A stretch of 64,000 nucleotides of DNA. Origin: Miscanthus floridulus. Taxonomy: Eukaryota > Streptophyta > Magnoliopsida > Poales > Poaceae. The notes beneath the pieces are model-generated. The model made no database searches and was not told where the DNA came from. It saw only the letters and a list, made by a program, of their open reading frames with translations. The stretch spans positions 26,202,487-26,266,486 of the forward strand of contig NC_089589.1 of the NCBI RefSeq assembly GCF_019320115.1, written 5' to 3'. Shown here piece by piece: positions 1 through 11,600 of the stretch. The position numbers and the translations under genes are program-made. Every line of letters starts with the position of its first letter. Positions within the stretch are counted from its first letter, which is position 1.

Positions 1-790
1 TGTATATGCATATTTACAAGTGAGTATGTAGTAAATACAAATCTCCTCACGATATTGTACTATTCCAATCCTTTCGAAACATACGGCATACTAGAATCCA
101 AAGAACTCATAAGTTTTTACCACCGATTAGTCATATAGCATACATATCTTTCAAAATATACGAATTTCTTTTGTAGCAAATAATAGCATATTTAAGCGCA
201 ATTGATGGTCAAAGTATACTTCTAAAGACTTCCCCAAATTCTAATACGATATATAAAAATAATTGGATGGAGTCTTGAACTACGAGAATTGTTGTGCAAT
301 ACAAGTACATAATAATTTATATTTGTATACATTTATTAATGCTAGCAAATATATTGGTTTATATCAGTATTGTTGCTATGTCAGTGATGGCCACCCCATG
401 TCTGTCTCATTTGATCTATATGTTGATTGCCATTGCCTCATTGGTGGCAGTTAAAGGTTCGTTTGACATGCATGTGTATAAACTACGTGATGATATGTTC
501 CAATCAGTGACCCTCACAAAAAAATATGTTCGTCCAATCAATGACGAAGTACGTGAAAATTATGTGAACCAGTAGCCACATACACAAGTGGCGTTTAAAC
601 ATATTCAGAGTTGTCAAATAGAACTTGTAGAATACAGAAAAACAGTCCAGCTGGAAGTTCTGTTAGCAATGTTTAGCTTTCTTTCTTTAAGTTGCCGCTG
701 ACTTTACTCTGAGGATCGTCTACTTCCTCTCAATCTATGGCCTATGCACACAACATTAGACGACCAGGCTGCTCAGTATTAAATATAGAC
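1..790. other. AT-rich intergenic DNA, no gene seen
   Basis: I see no convincing coding region here. The open frames are short, AT-rich and match no family I recognise. The stretch ends at the target-site duplication of the following transposon. Confidence 0.6.
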
Positions 791-793
791 TAA

Positions 794-1950
794 GGGCCTG
801 TTTGGCATGGCTCCACTCCTAAACTCCAGCAACTCCATAAAAAAATCCAGCCAAACACCTCAACTCCGAAACTCTATGGAGCTGCCGACTCCATGGAGCT
901 GTAGTACAAATAGAGGTGGAGTTTTGGAGCACCTCTTTTGCAGCTCCAAAACCACTCAATATGAACCTCCTCATGGAGTTGGTGGGAAATTACCCACCAC
1001 TGCCACTGATTACGTAGAAAAACGGTTCGATTCTATTTCTCCCGAGCCCCCGCGCAGTGATAACCTCCCTCCCGCGCCGTCGTCTTCCTCCCCCACCGCC
1101 ATGGGTGGCCGCTGAGCTCCTCGCCTGCAAATCACAAGCGCCAAAACCGAATCACAAGCGCCAAACCGAATCAGCCACAAACCATGGCGGCCTCACGCGC
1201 GCTCCTCCCCAGCCCGCAGGCGAGCGCGAGCCCCGCTCGGGCGCGGGCCCGCCTGGCCGTGCCGTCCTCGCTCATCACGCTCGCGGCGCGCGGCGGGGCC
1301 AAGGCCAACAGCACGCGACTCCACGTCCGGTGTGCGGTCTTGTCGTCGCCTGCGCTCGTGGCGCCCTCGGAGTCGAAGCCGGCGCACCGGATCTCGTGGT
1401 CCGGTTCCGACGGCGCGCTGCGGCCCAAGTCGGCAGTGCTGGTGGCCAAGAAGCTGAGCGAGGCCGGCCTGGCCGTGCTGCGGGAGTTCGCGGATGTGGA
1501 GTGCGCCTACGGCATGTCCCCGGCCGAGCTCCTCGCGAAGGTGTCCCAGTTCGACGCGCTCATCGTGCGCAGCGGCACCAAGGTGACGCGGGAGGTGCTG
1601 GAGGCGGGGAGGGGCCAGCAGCGGGTGGTGGGCGGCGCGGGCGTCGGGATCGACAACGTTCTAGAGTTCTAGAGTGGGATAGGGAGGAGGTTGGGTGCCT
1701 CGTCGTCAACGCGCCCACGGCCAACTATCTAGGCGAAGAAGAAGATGGGATAGGGAGGATGACAAGTGGGGCCTGAATCGAAGGGCAATAATGACAATCC
1801 ACACTGAAATTGGTCTTTTTTTGGAGCTGAGAGCACCTATCTAGCCAAACACCCCATTTTCGTTCTAGAGTTCTAGAGTGGAGCTGGCTCCACTTGGAGT
1901 TCTGGAGTGGAACAGCTCTCCCCGGAGTTGGAGCCATGCCAAATAGGGCC
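794..1950. mobile_element. PIF/Harbinger-type (Tourist-like) non-autonomous element carrying a gene fragment
   Basis: The left end reads GGGCCTGTTTGGCATGGCTCC. The reverse complement of the right end reads GGCCCTATTTGGCATGGCTCC, so the 21-bp terminal inverted repeats differ at two positions. Both ends are flanked by TAA (791-793 and 1951-1953), the three-base duplication typical of PIF/Harbinger. The 1157-bp body has no transposase. It holds a GC-rich piece of a plastid phosphoglycerate dehydrogenase gene between AT-richer arms with a repeated 'gttctagagttctagagtgg' motif. Seen directly: ends, duplication and captured coding similarity. Inferred: the element moves in trans and acquired the exon by transduplication. 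Confidence 0.85.
1184..1735 (+). pseudogene. Captured fragment of plastid D-3-phosphoglycerate dehydrogenase (N-terminal part)
   Basis: The frame from ATG 1184 starts with an Ala/Ser/Arg-rich stretch like a chloroplast transit peptide (about residues 1-60). It continues into the N-terminal substrate-binding domain of 3-phosphoglycerate dehydrogenase (serine synthesis), recognisable by VLVAKKLSEAGLAVLREFA, DALIVRSGTKV and VVGGAGVGIDNV. It then stops at 1672 after about 162 residues, against about 600 for the full enzyme. A second piece, GCLVVNAPTAN, follows in another frame near 1696-1730; in the real enzyme it lies only a few residues after GIDNV. The intervening bases resemble the element's own subterminal sequence rather than the gene. 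The nucleotide-binding core, catalytic residues and ACT domain are absent, so this is not a functional enzyme. Confidence 0.85.
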
Positions 1951-2204
1951 TAACTATAAAACTAATTGCATAAGCATTTACGAGACGAATCTATTAAGTC
2001 TGTCTAATTAGTCCATGATTAGCGAATGTGATGCTACAATAAACATATGCTAATTATGGATTAATTAGGCTTAATAAATCCGTCTTACGAATTAGTCACG
2101 GCTTATACAGTTAGTTTTATAATTACCTCATGTTTAGTCCTCTTAATTAATATTTAAATATTTGATGTGGCAGGGACTAGGTCCCTGTCCAAACACCCCC
2201 TTAA
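1951..2204. repeat. Truncated MITE-like repeat
   Basis: This stretch contains strings I recognise from a common grass MITE: 'gagacgaatctattaag', 'ctaattagtccatgattag', 'ggattaattaggctta' and a right end 'gtccctgtccaaacaccccctta'. The matching left end is not present, so the copy is 5' truncated or was joined to the preceding Harbinger element. Confidence 0.6.
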
Positions 2205-2273
2205 TCTATGATTTCTGCTCACGCGATGTCTTAATCAAACGTGGTAAAAATATTATTTTGTATTAGTGTAGCA

Positions 2274-2283
2274 TATTATATAC
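2274..2283 (+). promoter_or_regulatory. Possible TATA box of the membrane/ARM-like gene
   Basis: The string attatatacc lies about 207 bp upstream of the chosen ATG at 2490, just after the MITE remnant. Sequence and position allow a TATA box; nothing else supports it. Confidence 0.25.
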
Positions 2284-2489
2284 CCATTCCCCGGTCACCC
2301 TGTCCGCTCTCTTGTATAACCACGAGTACCAAACACGGCAGGAGCAGCATGGATGATTGCATTTGCATCCGTCGGTTGGCCGTTCTGATCGATGTGTGAG
2401 TTTGTTGAAGTTCGCCGCCCGTCCAGTAATACTGCTTGTGTGTACTGATCGATCGAGTGCTGAGTGCTGACCTCCTTGATCGCCAGGCC

Positions 2490-5400
2490 ATGGCGCAGAG
2501 TAGTGGCGTAGCGCCCGGGCAGGGCGAGGTAGCCACCCCGGAAAGGCGGCTGAATTGCTTCGTGCGCTCCGTCGCGCTGATTGAAAGGCTGGGCAACGCC
2601 CTCGGCACGCTGGCCTTCACCTGGGCAACCGTCGTCCTGCTGGGTGGCTACCCGACGGGGCTTCGTGGTAATGATGATTTTTGGATCGCCACCACCATGT
2701 TTTTCCTCGAAGCTTTCAGGTAAATACATGTAATTTTTGTATAGTACATAGATGGGTTAAAATTAGCCGAGATGAAATAGGAACACAGTGCCACGAATCC
2801 TTTTATGTCTACTGTTAGCTGTCTGCTGCGACAATGTTCTAGTACGAAGAACCCTACTAGAGTTAAATTTAAACCAAAAAAAGGAAATAAGCATGCATCA
2901 TAGGAAATCAATACTACTATGTAGGGAAAAAATAGAAACTTCCTTTTCATGTGGATATAGCATATAGCATTGTTGTTTCCTTTACTGGTTGAGTAGCTTT
3001 TATCTTGGAGTCTGGTACCTCTGTTTGATAATGAGTATTGAAAACGTGAGCAGTGAAGTATTTCCTTGTTCAGTAGTAAGGTTATCTGCATCTAATAACT
3101 GTTTGATAGATCTAACTAGACACATGTGTGCCCTCGCGTTTAATTTCTAGATCATGCTATGTTTGCTGTTTTGTTTATAACATAACATCATGCACAACTT
3201 TCAGGATGTTCAGTCGCGACAACAGAACGGATTACCGGTTGTTCTTTGGCACTAGAGGTGCTTTTAGACTTCTTGGCTGGCGGAGTTCGTTGGTTCTTAT
3301 AGTATTTTTTAAAGGTGTGGTGTTGTGCATCCCTTTGCTCCCATCAGAATTGTTCCTCCCACCAGAATTGTTCCTCCCACTTCTGGGGATACTAGTTGCC
3401 ATTGGCCAATTTGTGTGTCCAGAAGCTCCAAAACTAGCACGCATCCCACTGTGGCTGCGGCGTGCGATATCATTATGGAGCCCCATGGTCGCAATCAGCT
3501 TACTGCTGGCCCCCTCTGTAGTACCACAACTACAAGCATATCATTATGGAAATTACATGATCAGATGTATAGTGTACGCGGTGCTGCTTGCGGTGGTGCT
3601 CCTAGTGACAGTTTGCAGGATGAGGTTCGCAGGTATCATCAGGCTAGTGAACATTATTCTAGGCAGGAAACAAGAGTTCTGGTGTCATGTTGTTCTAAAC
3701 TTGTGCATGATTGGTGCAATTGTGATGAAAGCATTTTCTTTCAACAGTGATGATTGGGATTGGTACGTGGCACTTATGATCGCAGTGGAAGCATCAACCA
3801 TAGTTTTAGCTTCATTATTTGGCAACTTTCAGATTCCTGCTGCGGTTCTCCGAGTGGTGCTTCCCCTTATACGTTTTAAATCCATGTCAAGTGACTACGA
3901 CGCTACACCAAGCCCTGCACCATCACCGGCTTCGGCACCAGCACCAAGTGCTGATGTATGCAATCCTAGTATAATAAACCTCGCACCATCTTTATACATC
4001 TTCTATGGGATGGTACTAGGCCAAGGAGCATTGTATCTCATGGCATGCGTGGTTGAGATCTTCTCATTCATCCCTCGAAGATTTCTCATCCGCCATGGGG
4101 GATTCAAAGGTCAGTGGGGTGTGGAATCTGTTGATTTGTACTACTCATATGCCTTGGAGAAATGCATGGAAAGGAATGTACTTGCTCCAAAGATCAGCCT
4201 CTGCAACTTTGCCATCGATTATCTAAACTCAGACTCAACCAAGAGGCAGCTCCATGGGATCCGGACTGCACACACCATTCTACAGAGGGATCCAACAAGG
4301 ACACGGCCCCTTGTGAAGCTCAAAGCATCAACCGAGACGATGACCAGACTACTGAGAATGTTGCACTGGACAGGACAAGAGAATCAAACTACTATTAGAT
4401 TGTTTGCGGCGAAGGTGATTGATGAGCTTGCGAAAAGCCTCCTAGTCGTCAATAGCCCTGGGATAGTTCAGAATGTGTCTCTACTTTTGGATTGGGGTAA
4501 CCAACATAAAAGAGTAAACCCACTTCTGGACGACACAGATGAGGAAGAAGAACAAAAGGATTTATTTGTAAATGTCACTGGTAACCGAACAGAAAGGGGA
4601 GATGCAGTTGGAGACAGTGGTTACCTGCTCGAAACACAAGAGAGCTCAACCCAGCAAATTGGTACTAGTAACAAAAAGAACTCCTGGATAACTAGACAGT
4701 GGCGACAGGTTTCTGAATTCTGGTCAATTCCCCAGGAAGGACCACTGACAGAGCAGGATCTTCTCCCAGTAATTGGTATGTCGATTATTGAAAGCTTAGC
4801 TACTTATGATCAAAGCAACTGTGCAGAGATCAGCAGCGCGGGCGATCTCATTCGGAAGATGACAAGATTCACAAGCTTTTGCAGAACAGACACCAACTAT
4901 ACTGACGCTGAAAAGAAGGTCCTAGTTCACTCATCATTGAAGCTATTCTACAGGCTCACAAGCATCGATGGGGAGATCGGCATAACACTGCGGCACAAGA
5001 TATCAAAACATCCCTTTCTCCTGAGAAATCTCTCAGAGGTCCTGGGAGACATTACAAGTAACTATGAGACGAGGAAGGTGGCGTCAGGAATTATTAGAAA
5101 CCTTGCTATCGATGCAAGCATGAGACTGGCAATTGGGCGTGTTCAAAAGATAATTACCAGATTGATGCATGCATTTCTCACTCTAGATGAGCCCTCCAGT
5201 AGTACGGGTGCAAGTGTTTCTCACTCCAGAGAAGCCCTAAGGAAGGTCGCAGGACAAGCATTAGCAATGTTGGCAATAGGCAATGTCGGCAACTGCCTGG
5301 CTATGCTAAGGCAAACAGGGTATTCATTCATCAAGGAACTCGCAACCATGGTCCATGTTGAAAGGTATAGATGTGTTGCAGCAAGTTTGTTGCGGAGTGT

Positions 5401-6521
5401 GTGCATGCACGCTCGACCTGAGCTCAACGAGACGGACTTGAGGCAACTATCTTACATCTCACGGATGGTGAGCACTACTAATCCAAGCTACTATGTGTGC
5501 AATGTGCAAACTATGCAAAGGCTGAAACATGTTTTCATTTTCTAAAGAAACTAATCCAACCTGCTACTCACTTCGTTCCAAATTATAGTTCACTTTAATT
5601 TTAGTATAAACCATTTTTTCTAACTTCAGTCAAGTTTATGGAAAAATGTATCAACATCCATGATATCAATTAAGTTTTATTGAACTCTTTAAGAAATATT
5701 GTAATAGTGCATTTATTTTAATTTGGGTTAATACATTATTCTAAACTGATGATCAAAGTAGAGAAATTTGACTTGTGACAACTAAAATGAATTTTGCTAG
5801 AAAGTCAACTATGGAGGGGAGAGCTTCCCCACATGGATAGTATTGATTTATCATCGATCAACGGCCTCGTTTTTAGGGAACGAGGCAAAAACCCTGTACA
5901 GCAACCCCAACACAAGAGCTAGATTATGGCATATCCACAGATACACCAAAAAGAGAAAAAAGAATACTTCATGTTGCAATAAGGCTCATCTCAGATATTA
6001 TAATATTTCACCGCAGGGTTGTATATTCAACACTTGACTAATTACATATAGTGTAACTGCAATATATCATATTATGTTTCATGTTGCTATTTTCATGACA
6101 GGTGCTAGAAAGAATACTCTGTGCAGAGGGTCAAGAACTAGAAATATTCATCGGCCTTAGTTCACATATATATGAAGCCATCCCTGAGGAGTTCGCCCGA
6201 GATTTTGAGTATGGTCATATTAAGGAAAGATTTGTGAAGCGGCTTGTCGATGCGCTGAATGCGAACATGGAGCCCATTGCTAATTGCCATGGGATCAGGA
6301 GAGTGATACTTGAACAAGCCATAAGGTTGATGAAGCAGGACCCTAGTAATGTAAATTGTTTCCGCAATCTCCGCATGATAGAGGTACTATCGAGGGTGGA
6401 GGAGACCATCTCAGAGGCGGAGAACTACACAATCTTCATGGGTGATGTTGGGCTAATGGAGGCAGGTGAACCTTTATCCTCGCTTGTGGCGAGGGCTAAA
6501 CAGCTACTGGACGTCCGTTGA
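2490..6521 (+). CDS. Multi-pass membrane protein with helical-repeat C-terminus (grass BLE2-like family, tentative), 3 exons
   Basis: Exons are 2490-2719, 3205-5467 and 6102-6521, with GT-AG introns that keep the frame. Exon 1 ends AG and exon 2 supplies G, giving EAFR-MFSRDN. Exon 2 ends in phase 0 at ISRM and exon 3 opens with VLERILC. The product is about 970 aa. It has hydrophobic segments near residues 37-55, 104-121, 132-148, 164-184, 195-214, 235-254, 262-281 and 341-367, followed by a Ser/Pro/Ala linker and a long, mostly helical C-terminal half that looks like armadillo-type repeats. The family is a grass-expanded group of uncharacterised membrane proteins; I recall rice members described as brassinolide-enhanced BLE2, which needs a search. 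ATG 2490 was chosen as the ATG nearest the conserved sequence. This is the only apparently intact host gene in the window. Confidence 0.85.
5567..5822. repeat. Diverged Stowaway-like MITE inside intron 2
   Basis: The left end, 'cttcgttccaaattatagttcactttaa', resembles the Stowaway terminal repeat. The right end falls into 'aactatggaggggag'. The AT-rich body of about 250 bp fits the family. The inverted repeat is imperfect, so boundaries are approximate. Confidence 0.5.
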
Positions 6522-7086
6522 ACATGACAGCCATCAGAGATATATGCAGTTTAATTTGTGGGTACACAATGCACGTGTAAACTTAAGTTACAAAGGTCTC
6601 TAGAGCTGTTACTGTCAAGGTATTTCTCCGATATGTTATTGTGGTATGTGCATTCATGTTGCTGTTTAAGTGGTTGCTGCTAGTGACATCATTATTATAT
6701 TATGTGTAAGAAACTACAAGCATTTCGTTGGCTTATGTGAAACCTGGTAATAAATAAGTCTGTATAAAGCTAGTGAGTACAAATTATGTATATGATCAAT
6801 TATTATCCTATATATTACTCTATTGCTTTAATTTGTCCTACGGATCATCAGTTGATTTTTGGGCTTAAATCGGTGCTGAACATTTGTTATTAGCATGAAG
6901 TATGTACTGAAAAAAAATATTATCGGTGTGTTTCCATGAAAAACCTGTCAATATCATGTGCACAGTTAACTCACCAATTATCTGACACATTCTCCTTAAT
7001 CTCAAGGTGTTACGGAGGACAAAACGTTAGAATCAGCTGCTTCATCCTTTATAATGATATATGCTAGGATTAAGAAATCTCGGGGA
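6522..7086. other. 3' flank of the membrane/ARM-like gene, no gene seen
   Basis: This is AT-rich sequence following the stop codon. It should hold the 3' UTR (several aataaa-like strings, for example 'ggtaataaataagtctg'). No coding region is recognisable. Confidence 0.5.
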
Positions 7087-8696
7087 TGTTTGGTTCCTAA
7101 GCCATTTTGCTTTGACCTGTTAGGTTGATCTCCACCAGTTGGCTCAACGGTCAATTGAGCCATTGATCCGCGTCTTGATCGGGGGCGCTTAGCCGGTTCT
7201 AAGTGGCTGATGGGCCCCCGTCGCGTAGCTCTATTAAAAGAAAGGTGGGGGCTAGGGCACACGACACACGAAGTTCACCGTAGCCGCTAGCGCCCCACTG
7301 TGATGTCCTAACCCTAGTCCGATCTAGAAGGGGGAGCTGTAAGCAACGGGAAGCGCCATCGCTTTTGCCGCCGCCACGAGCATCGCACCTGCACTGCTAC
7401 TATGACTCCAGTGGCCACGTCGCGGTGGCGCCGTGGCCGGGGCTGCGCATGGTGAGGTACATCACCAAGTCTCCCATTAAGCTAAGTACTATCCACTGAT
7501 CTACATCTAGAAGTTCTTTCAGTCCTATCAATGGTATCAGAGCCTAGGTTCTAGTGTGTAGATCGAGTGTGGGGTAGAAAATTTGTCAAGAAATCGAAGA
7601 GATAGAGAAGCAGAGGGTTCGATCCGGTTTGGATTGAAACCCTAACCCAAATTGGGGAAGAAACATAGATGCAGAGGGTTCAACCGAACCCTAACCCGTC
7701 GGGGAAGAAGAACAGTGACTCAACCCGAGCCCTAACCCACCGGGGAAGATGAACAGTAACCCCGAACCCTAACCCTAGATCGGACCAGCTCCGAGAAGAA
7801 GAGAAAGAAGAATCAAGTAGAAAGAATAAGGGGAAAAAGTTTTAGGGAGGTGGCTTACCTCGCCGGCCTCCACTCACCGGAGCACTCTGGGAAAGACTCC
7901 GCTCCGGTGCACCGCGACGCGTGCTAGGGTGCCGCCGCTAGGCCGCTCGACGGCGGCGTGCTCACCCACTGGGGCGCGCGCGCCGGCGATGGCACCACCA
8001 CCCCTCTGCCAGCTCCGGTGGCCGCTGCCGCTCTAGCTCTCGGTCGCTGCCACTGATAGAGAGAAAGGGAGAGAGAGAGAGAGAGAGCAAATGACCTAGG
8101 GTTCGAGGGAGCGATCGCCGGTGCCGAGTTTTGATCCGGCGAGATCAACATGTTGCCGTCGATCTCCATCCAACAGTTGCGAGCGACCGAACCGAGATTG
8201 AGCCCAGGCGGGCGCGAGCACCGGGCCGCTTTGCCAGCCTAGGCCCAGGTTGCGGCCTGGGAGGGCGCAGCGGGCGCGCGCGCAACAGTAGGCCGGGCCG
8301 CTTTCTCGGTCGGGCCAAAGAAACAGTAATGTTTTGAGTCGGTTTTTTCTTTTTCTTTTCCAGTAAATTGTTATTTCCTGGAAAATGATTAATGGCTCAA
8401 AGAAAATTAGCAAAGTGAATTTTCCTGTGGGTAAAATTCATTAATTATGTTTATGGTTTTCGCTGTAAAGTTTAATGCGCATGATCTTCTAATTAAATTC
8501 GAACCAACAAGATAATTTAATTTGAAGAGTAGTTATATTCATTCAGTAAATTATGATTATGTTTATCCTCTAATTAAATTGGAACCAACGGAAAAATTTA
8601 AATTAGAGGAGTAGTCCGATTTGTTTATGTTAAATTATGGTATTGTTATTTTCTGATCAACGTTGATGATAACAATATTATAATGAGTTTAATGTT
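7087..8696 (+). mobile_element. 5' fragment of an LTR retrotransposon (LTR, primer site, leader)
   Basis: A likely LTR (about 7087-7530, TG...CA) with a 'ctattaaaag' TATA-like string near 7230 ends directly before TGGTATCAGAGCC at 7532-7544, the initiator-Met tRNA primer site. The leader carries three loose copies of an 'accctaaccc...ggggaagaa' unit (7618-7790), a GA simple repeat near 8073-8087 and AT-rich sequence. No gag or pol follows because the element is cut at 8697 by the Gypsy element. No second copy of its LTR is visible in the window. The left LTR edge is an estimate. Confidence 0.6.
7532..7544 (+). other. Primer-binding site (initiator-Met tRNA type)
   Basis: TGGTATCAGAGCC sits two bases after the CA end of the presumed LTR. 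It matches the 3' end complement of plant initiator-Met tRNA, the usual retroelement primer. Confidence 0.8.
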
Positions 8697-11600
8697 TGGG
8701 TCACCCGCGGTGTTACATGGTACAGTTTTTGCTAAAACCATGTCATGAGCATCATGTTTATGTATTATTGCATGTGGTAAAATGAGAAATTAAATTTTAT
8801 TGCACTAATTCTTAATTTGAGCTCTAATTTATTCCTTATCTAAATACTCTCCAGCATAGCTCAACTCACTATTATCATCCTGATCCAACTCCAGCTCTTA
8901 TTATTCTTCTCCTCCTTAATTTCCCATGCACGCACTCGGCACTCGCAAGCCCGCAAAGCATGCTTCAGTACATTCTTTGGCAAGACGCAGTGCTTTTTAC
9001 TTTGTCGTGTCAAGCAAGTCAAGTTGGCAGCACATGACCGACCGGCAGCAGTATCACACACGCTACACATTAATCTCAATCACAAGCTCTGCCCGCTGCG
9101 CACGCCGCTTGCTCGCTGCTCATTTGCTTTGCAAACGCGAAGAAAGCACTGTTCACCGTAGAAAATAATATTCCCCGTAGAAAACACTGTTCGCTGCAAA
9201 ACACTGTTTATCCGAGCAGCACGTTGTGCCCAAGCAGCGCTTTATTACCTTTAAGCAAGCTAGTTAGCCACTAACCTTAAGACGCGTCGCTGTCGCGCCT
9301 TCACTTCTCCTGCCGCTTGCATGCGTTGCTGCTGGCCGCTGCTTTGCGCCTTAAGTGAGGGCGTTGCTGAGCTGTACTCCGCGCTAGGTGACCGTCTAGG
9401 CGTGTGCGCGCCGCACCTGGTGACCACGCTAGCGCAGAGAGGCGCGTCCGCTGTGGGGCAAACGATCGCCGTTCTGAATTTGGGTACAGAAGTAAACTTG
9501 ACCGATGACCCCGTTTGAGACTTGATGAGTGGTTGGCGAGAAACTTCATTTGTCCAGCCGGAGCTAGCACGGCAAGGCAAAGCTTCAGTAGCTAGTACAT
9601 ACCCAGCCCAGGTCCACGATCTACTGCACATCACATTCGTCTATCAACATTGAAGTCTCAAGTACAACGACACTGCTACACGCTTCTCCAGTTCATTCAC
9701 AGTAGCCATGCCTAACCTTCTCGTCCTCCTTATCCTTCTCTTGCTTAATTCCATCCCCGCGTCTCCTGTCTTTAAAAGGACATGCCGAGCCCGCCGAGCC
9801 GTCTCACTCTGCCGCTCACCACCTTACTCTTAAAATCAAGTTTCTCTGTCTTGCTCGAGAAGGTTGCGCTCCATCGATCTCCCTCCCGAGCTGCAATAAT
9901 CAGCTGAGGTAGCTAGTCTGCAAATGATCTTCTCCTTCTCCGTTATTTCCTTGACCTATGGTCTCCTCCTCCATTAATTCCTTGACCTGCATGAATGGAC
10001 CAGCACCCCACCACCAAGCACGTTTAGCCCAAAGCACACTCCAGTCCTGATGTACTCGTTAATTCCAAAGACCACTCAAAGTCCATCATTTGAATTAATT
10101 CACTCATGACCAAAGACCCACTCCAAGTCCATCACGTGAAATCCAATTCACGTGACCAGCTAGCCAAATGCCACTAATCATTTTCCTTAATCACCCTTTA
10201 CGGGATTAATTAGCGACCACCTGGCAAAATTAATATCTCCCTCGTACGAACTCCGATTCCATTGATTCTTTTTCCCAAATTCATCTAAAATCATGCTCTA
10301 CCCATCCATATCATTTTCTTCATCTCTAGAGCTCATTTGAATTTATTTATTTATTGTGAAATAAATTTTGTTAGATTCCTAAATTCATGATCTATCTACT
10401 AGTGTAATTAGGTCGTATGGTTCTGCGATGTTTTAGGGTTACTTATTAATTCTAGGTTGCTTGTTATTATTATGGTTATTTAGAGAATGAATTTTTGTGA
10501 TGTATTGGTAGAAGTGCTAGCCCTAAAATTCTTTTACAGTAGGTTTATTGTATTTTTATGTGCTGACTGTAATTTTTGTGGCCTTAGAATATGTTGAAAA
10601 ATATGGTAGCTAGTGCACCTTGTTTTATCATATATATAGTAAATTGATATTAACAATAAGGATGCCTTTAGTTGCTAAGATAATACATGAAATGTTTCAT
10701 ACCTATTTAGTGGGAATAATAGGTAACTTTGCGTATTAGTCATTAGAGTTAGCTTAGTAGCTTGGTAGATGTATTCTTATTTTAAGAGTTGCTGTTGCCG
10801 TATTACTAAGCGTTGCATCATCATTTCATGCATGTAGATAACGAGTTGGTAGAGTTCGTGACTGCGGACGAGCAGGAGTATGAGGAGGTGATCGAGGAGT
10901 ACGAGGAGGAGGTTCTCATGCAGGAGGACATTTCGGAGACGCCCATCACTGACTTTGCTGACACCGTGCCTGCCCAAGGCAAGCCCCGATGCATGACCCT
11001 TGCTTTGAATAATAACTAGATATATATCTATAATGTGCATTTACGTTATAGGCATTTTATAGAAACTACATGCATAAATATATCTACCTATGAGTCCTAC
11101 TAGTACAGGTCGAGTAGCTGCTATGCTCAGGATATCGGTAGCATGAGTAACCTGCCGTTACTCGTAAATAGGTGATAAATATGATCACTCATGATAAAAT
11201 GGTGGAAAGGAAAATGGTGATCGGGAAGGGATATGGTTGGGTTCTGGTGGGTGTAAAGGGTTGTGTCCTACGGCCAGTAGGGCATAGCTCGGTTCCACTT
11301 TTTCCCTATCTGTGTAAATTAAGGACCGGTCGTTGCATATGGCTCTAGGCAAGTCATAGATCTATTGTCCCGAGCACATACTTGGGTATGGGCGTAAGGA
11401 ATACTTGTTGCTCTCTTGTCGTGGATTCAGCACTTTCTGGACCGACTGATTGGAGGCGGAGATGGTGGAGGTCCTTGCACCGCACTGAGTCCAGGACTCA
11501 GGATTGGGGGCTTGGAGTCCAAGTTTGGATGGGGACCTAGACACCTAGGACAGGAGAGTGATGGGTTGGTCCTGCTTGTGCCTGGGGTACAAGTAGGGCG

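Noticed and set aside
1057..1776. 239-residue plus-strand frame overlapping the captured PGDH piece
   Set aside because: It is the alternative frame of the GC-rich PGDH fragment. Only its last part (GCLVVNAPTAN) is a real coding remnant.
7618..7790. 'ccctaaccc' strings as an interstitial telomere
   Set aside because: Units are not the plant TTTAGGG array; they are separated and imperfect, inside a retroelement leader.
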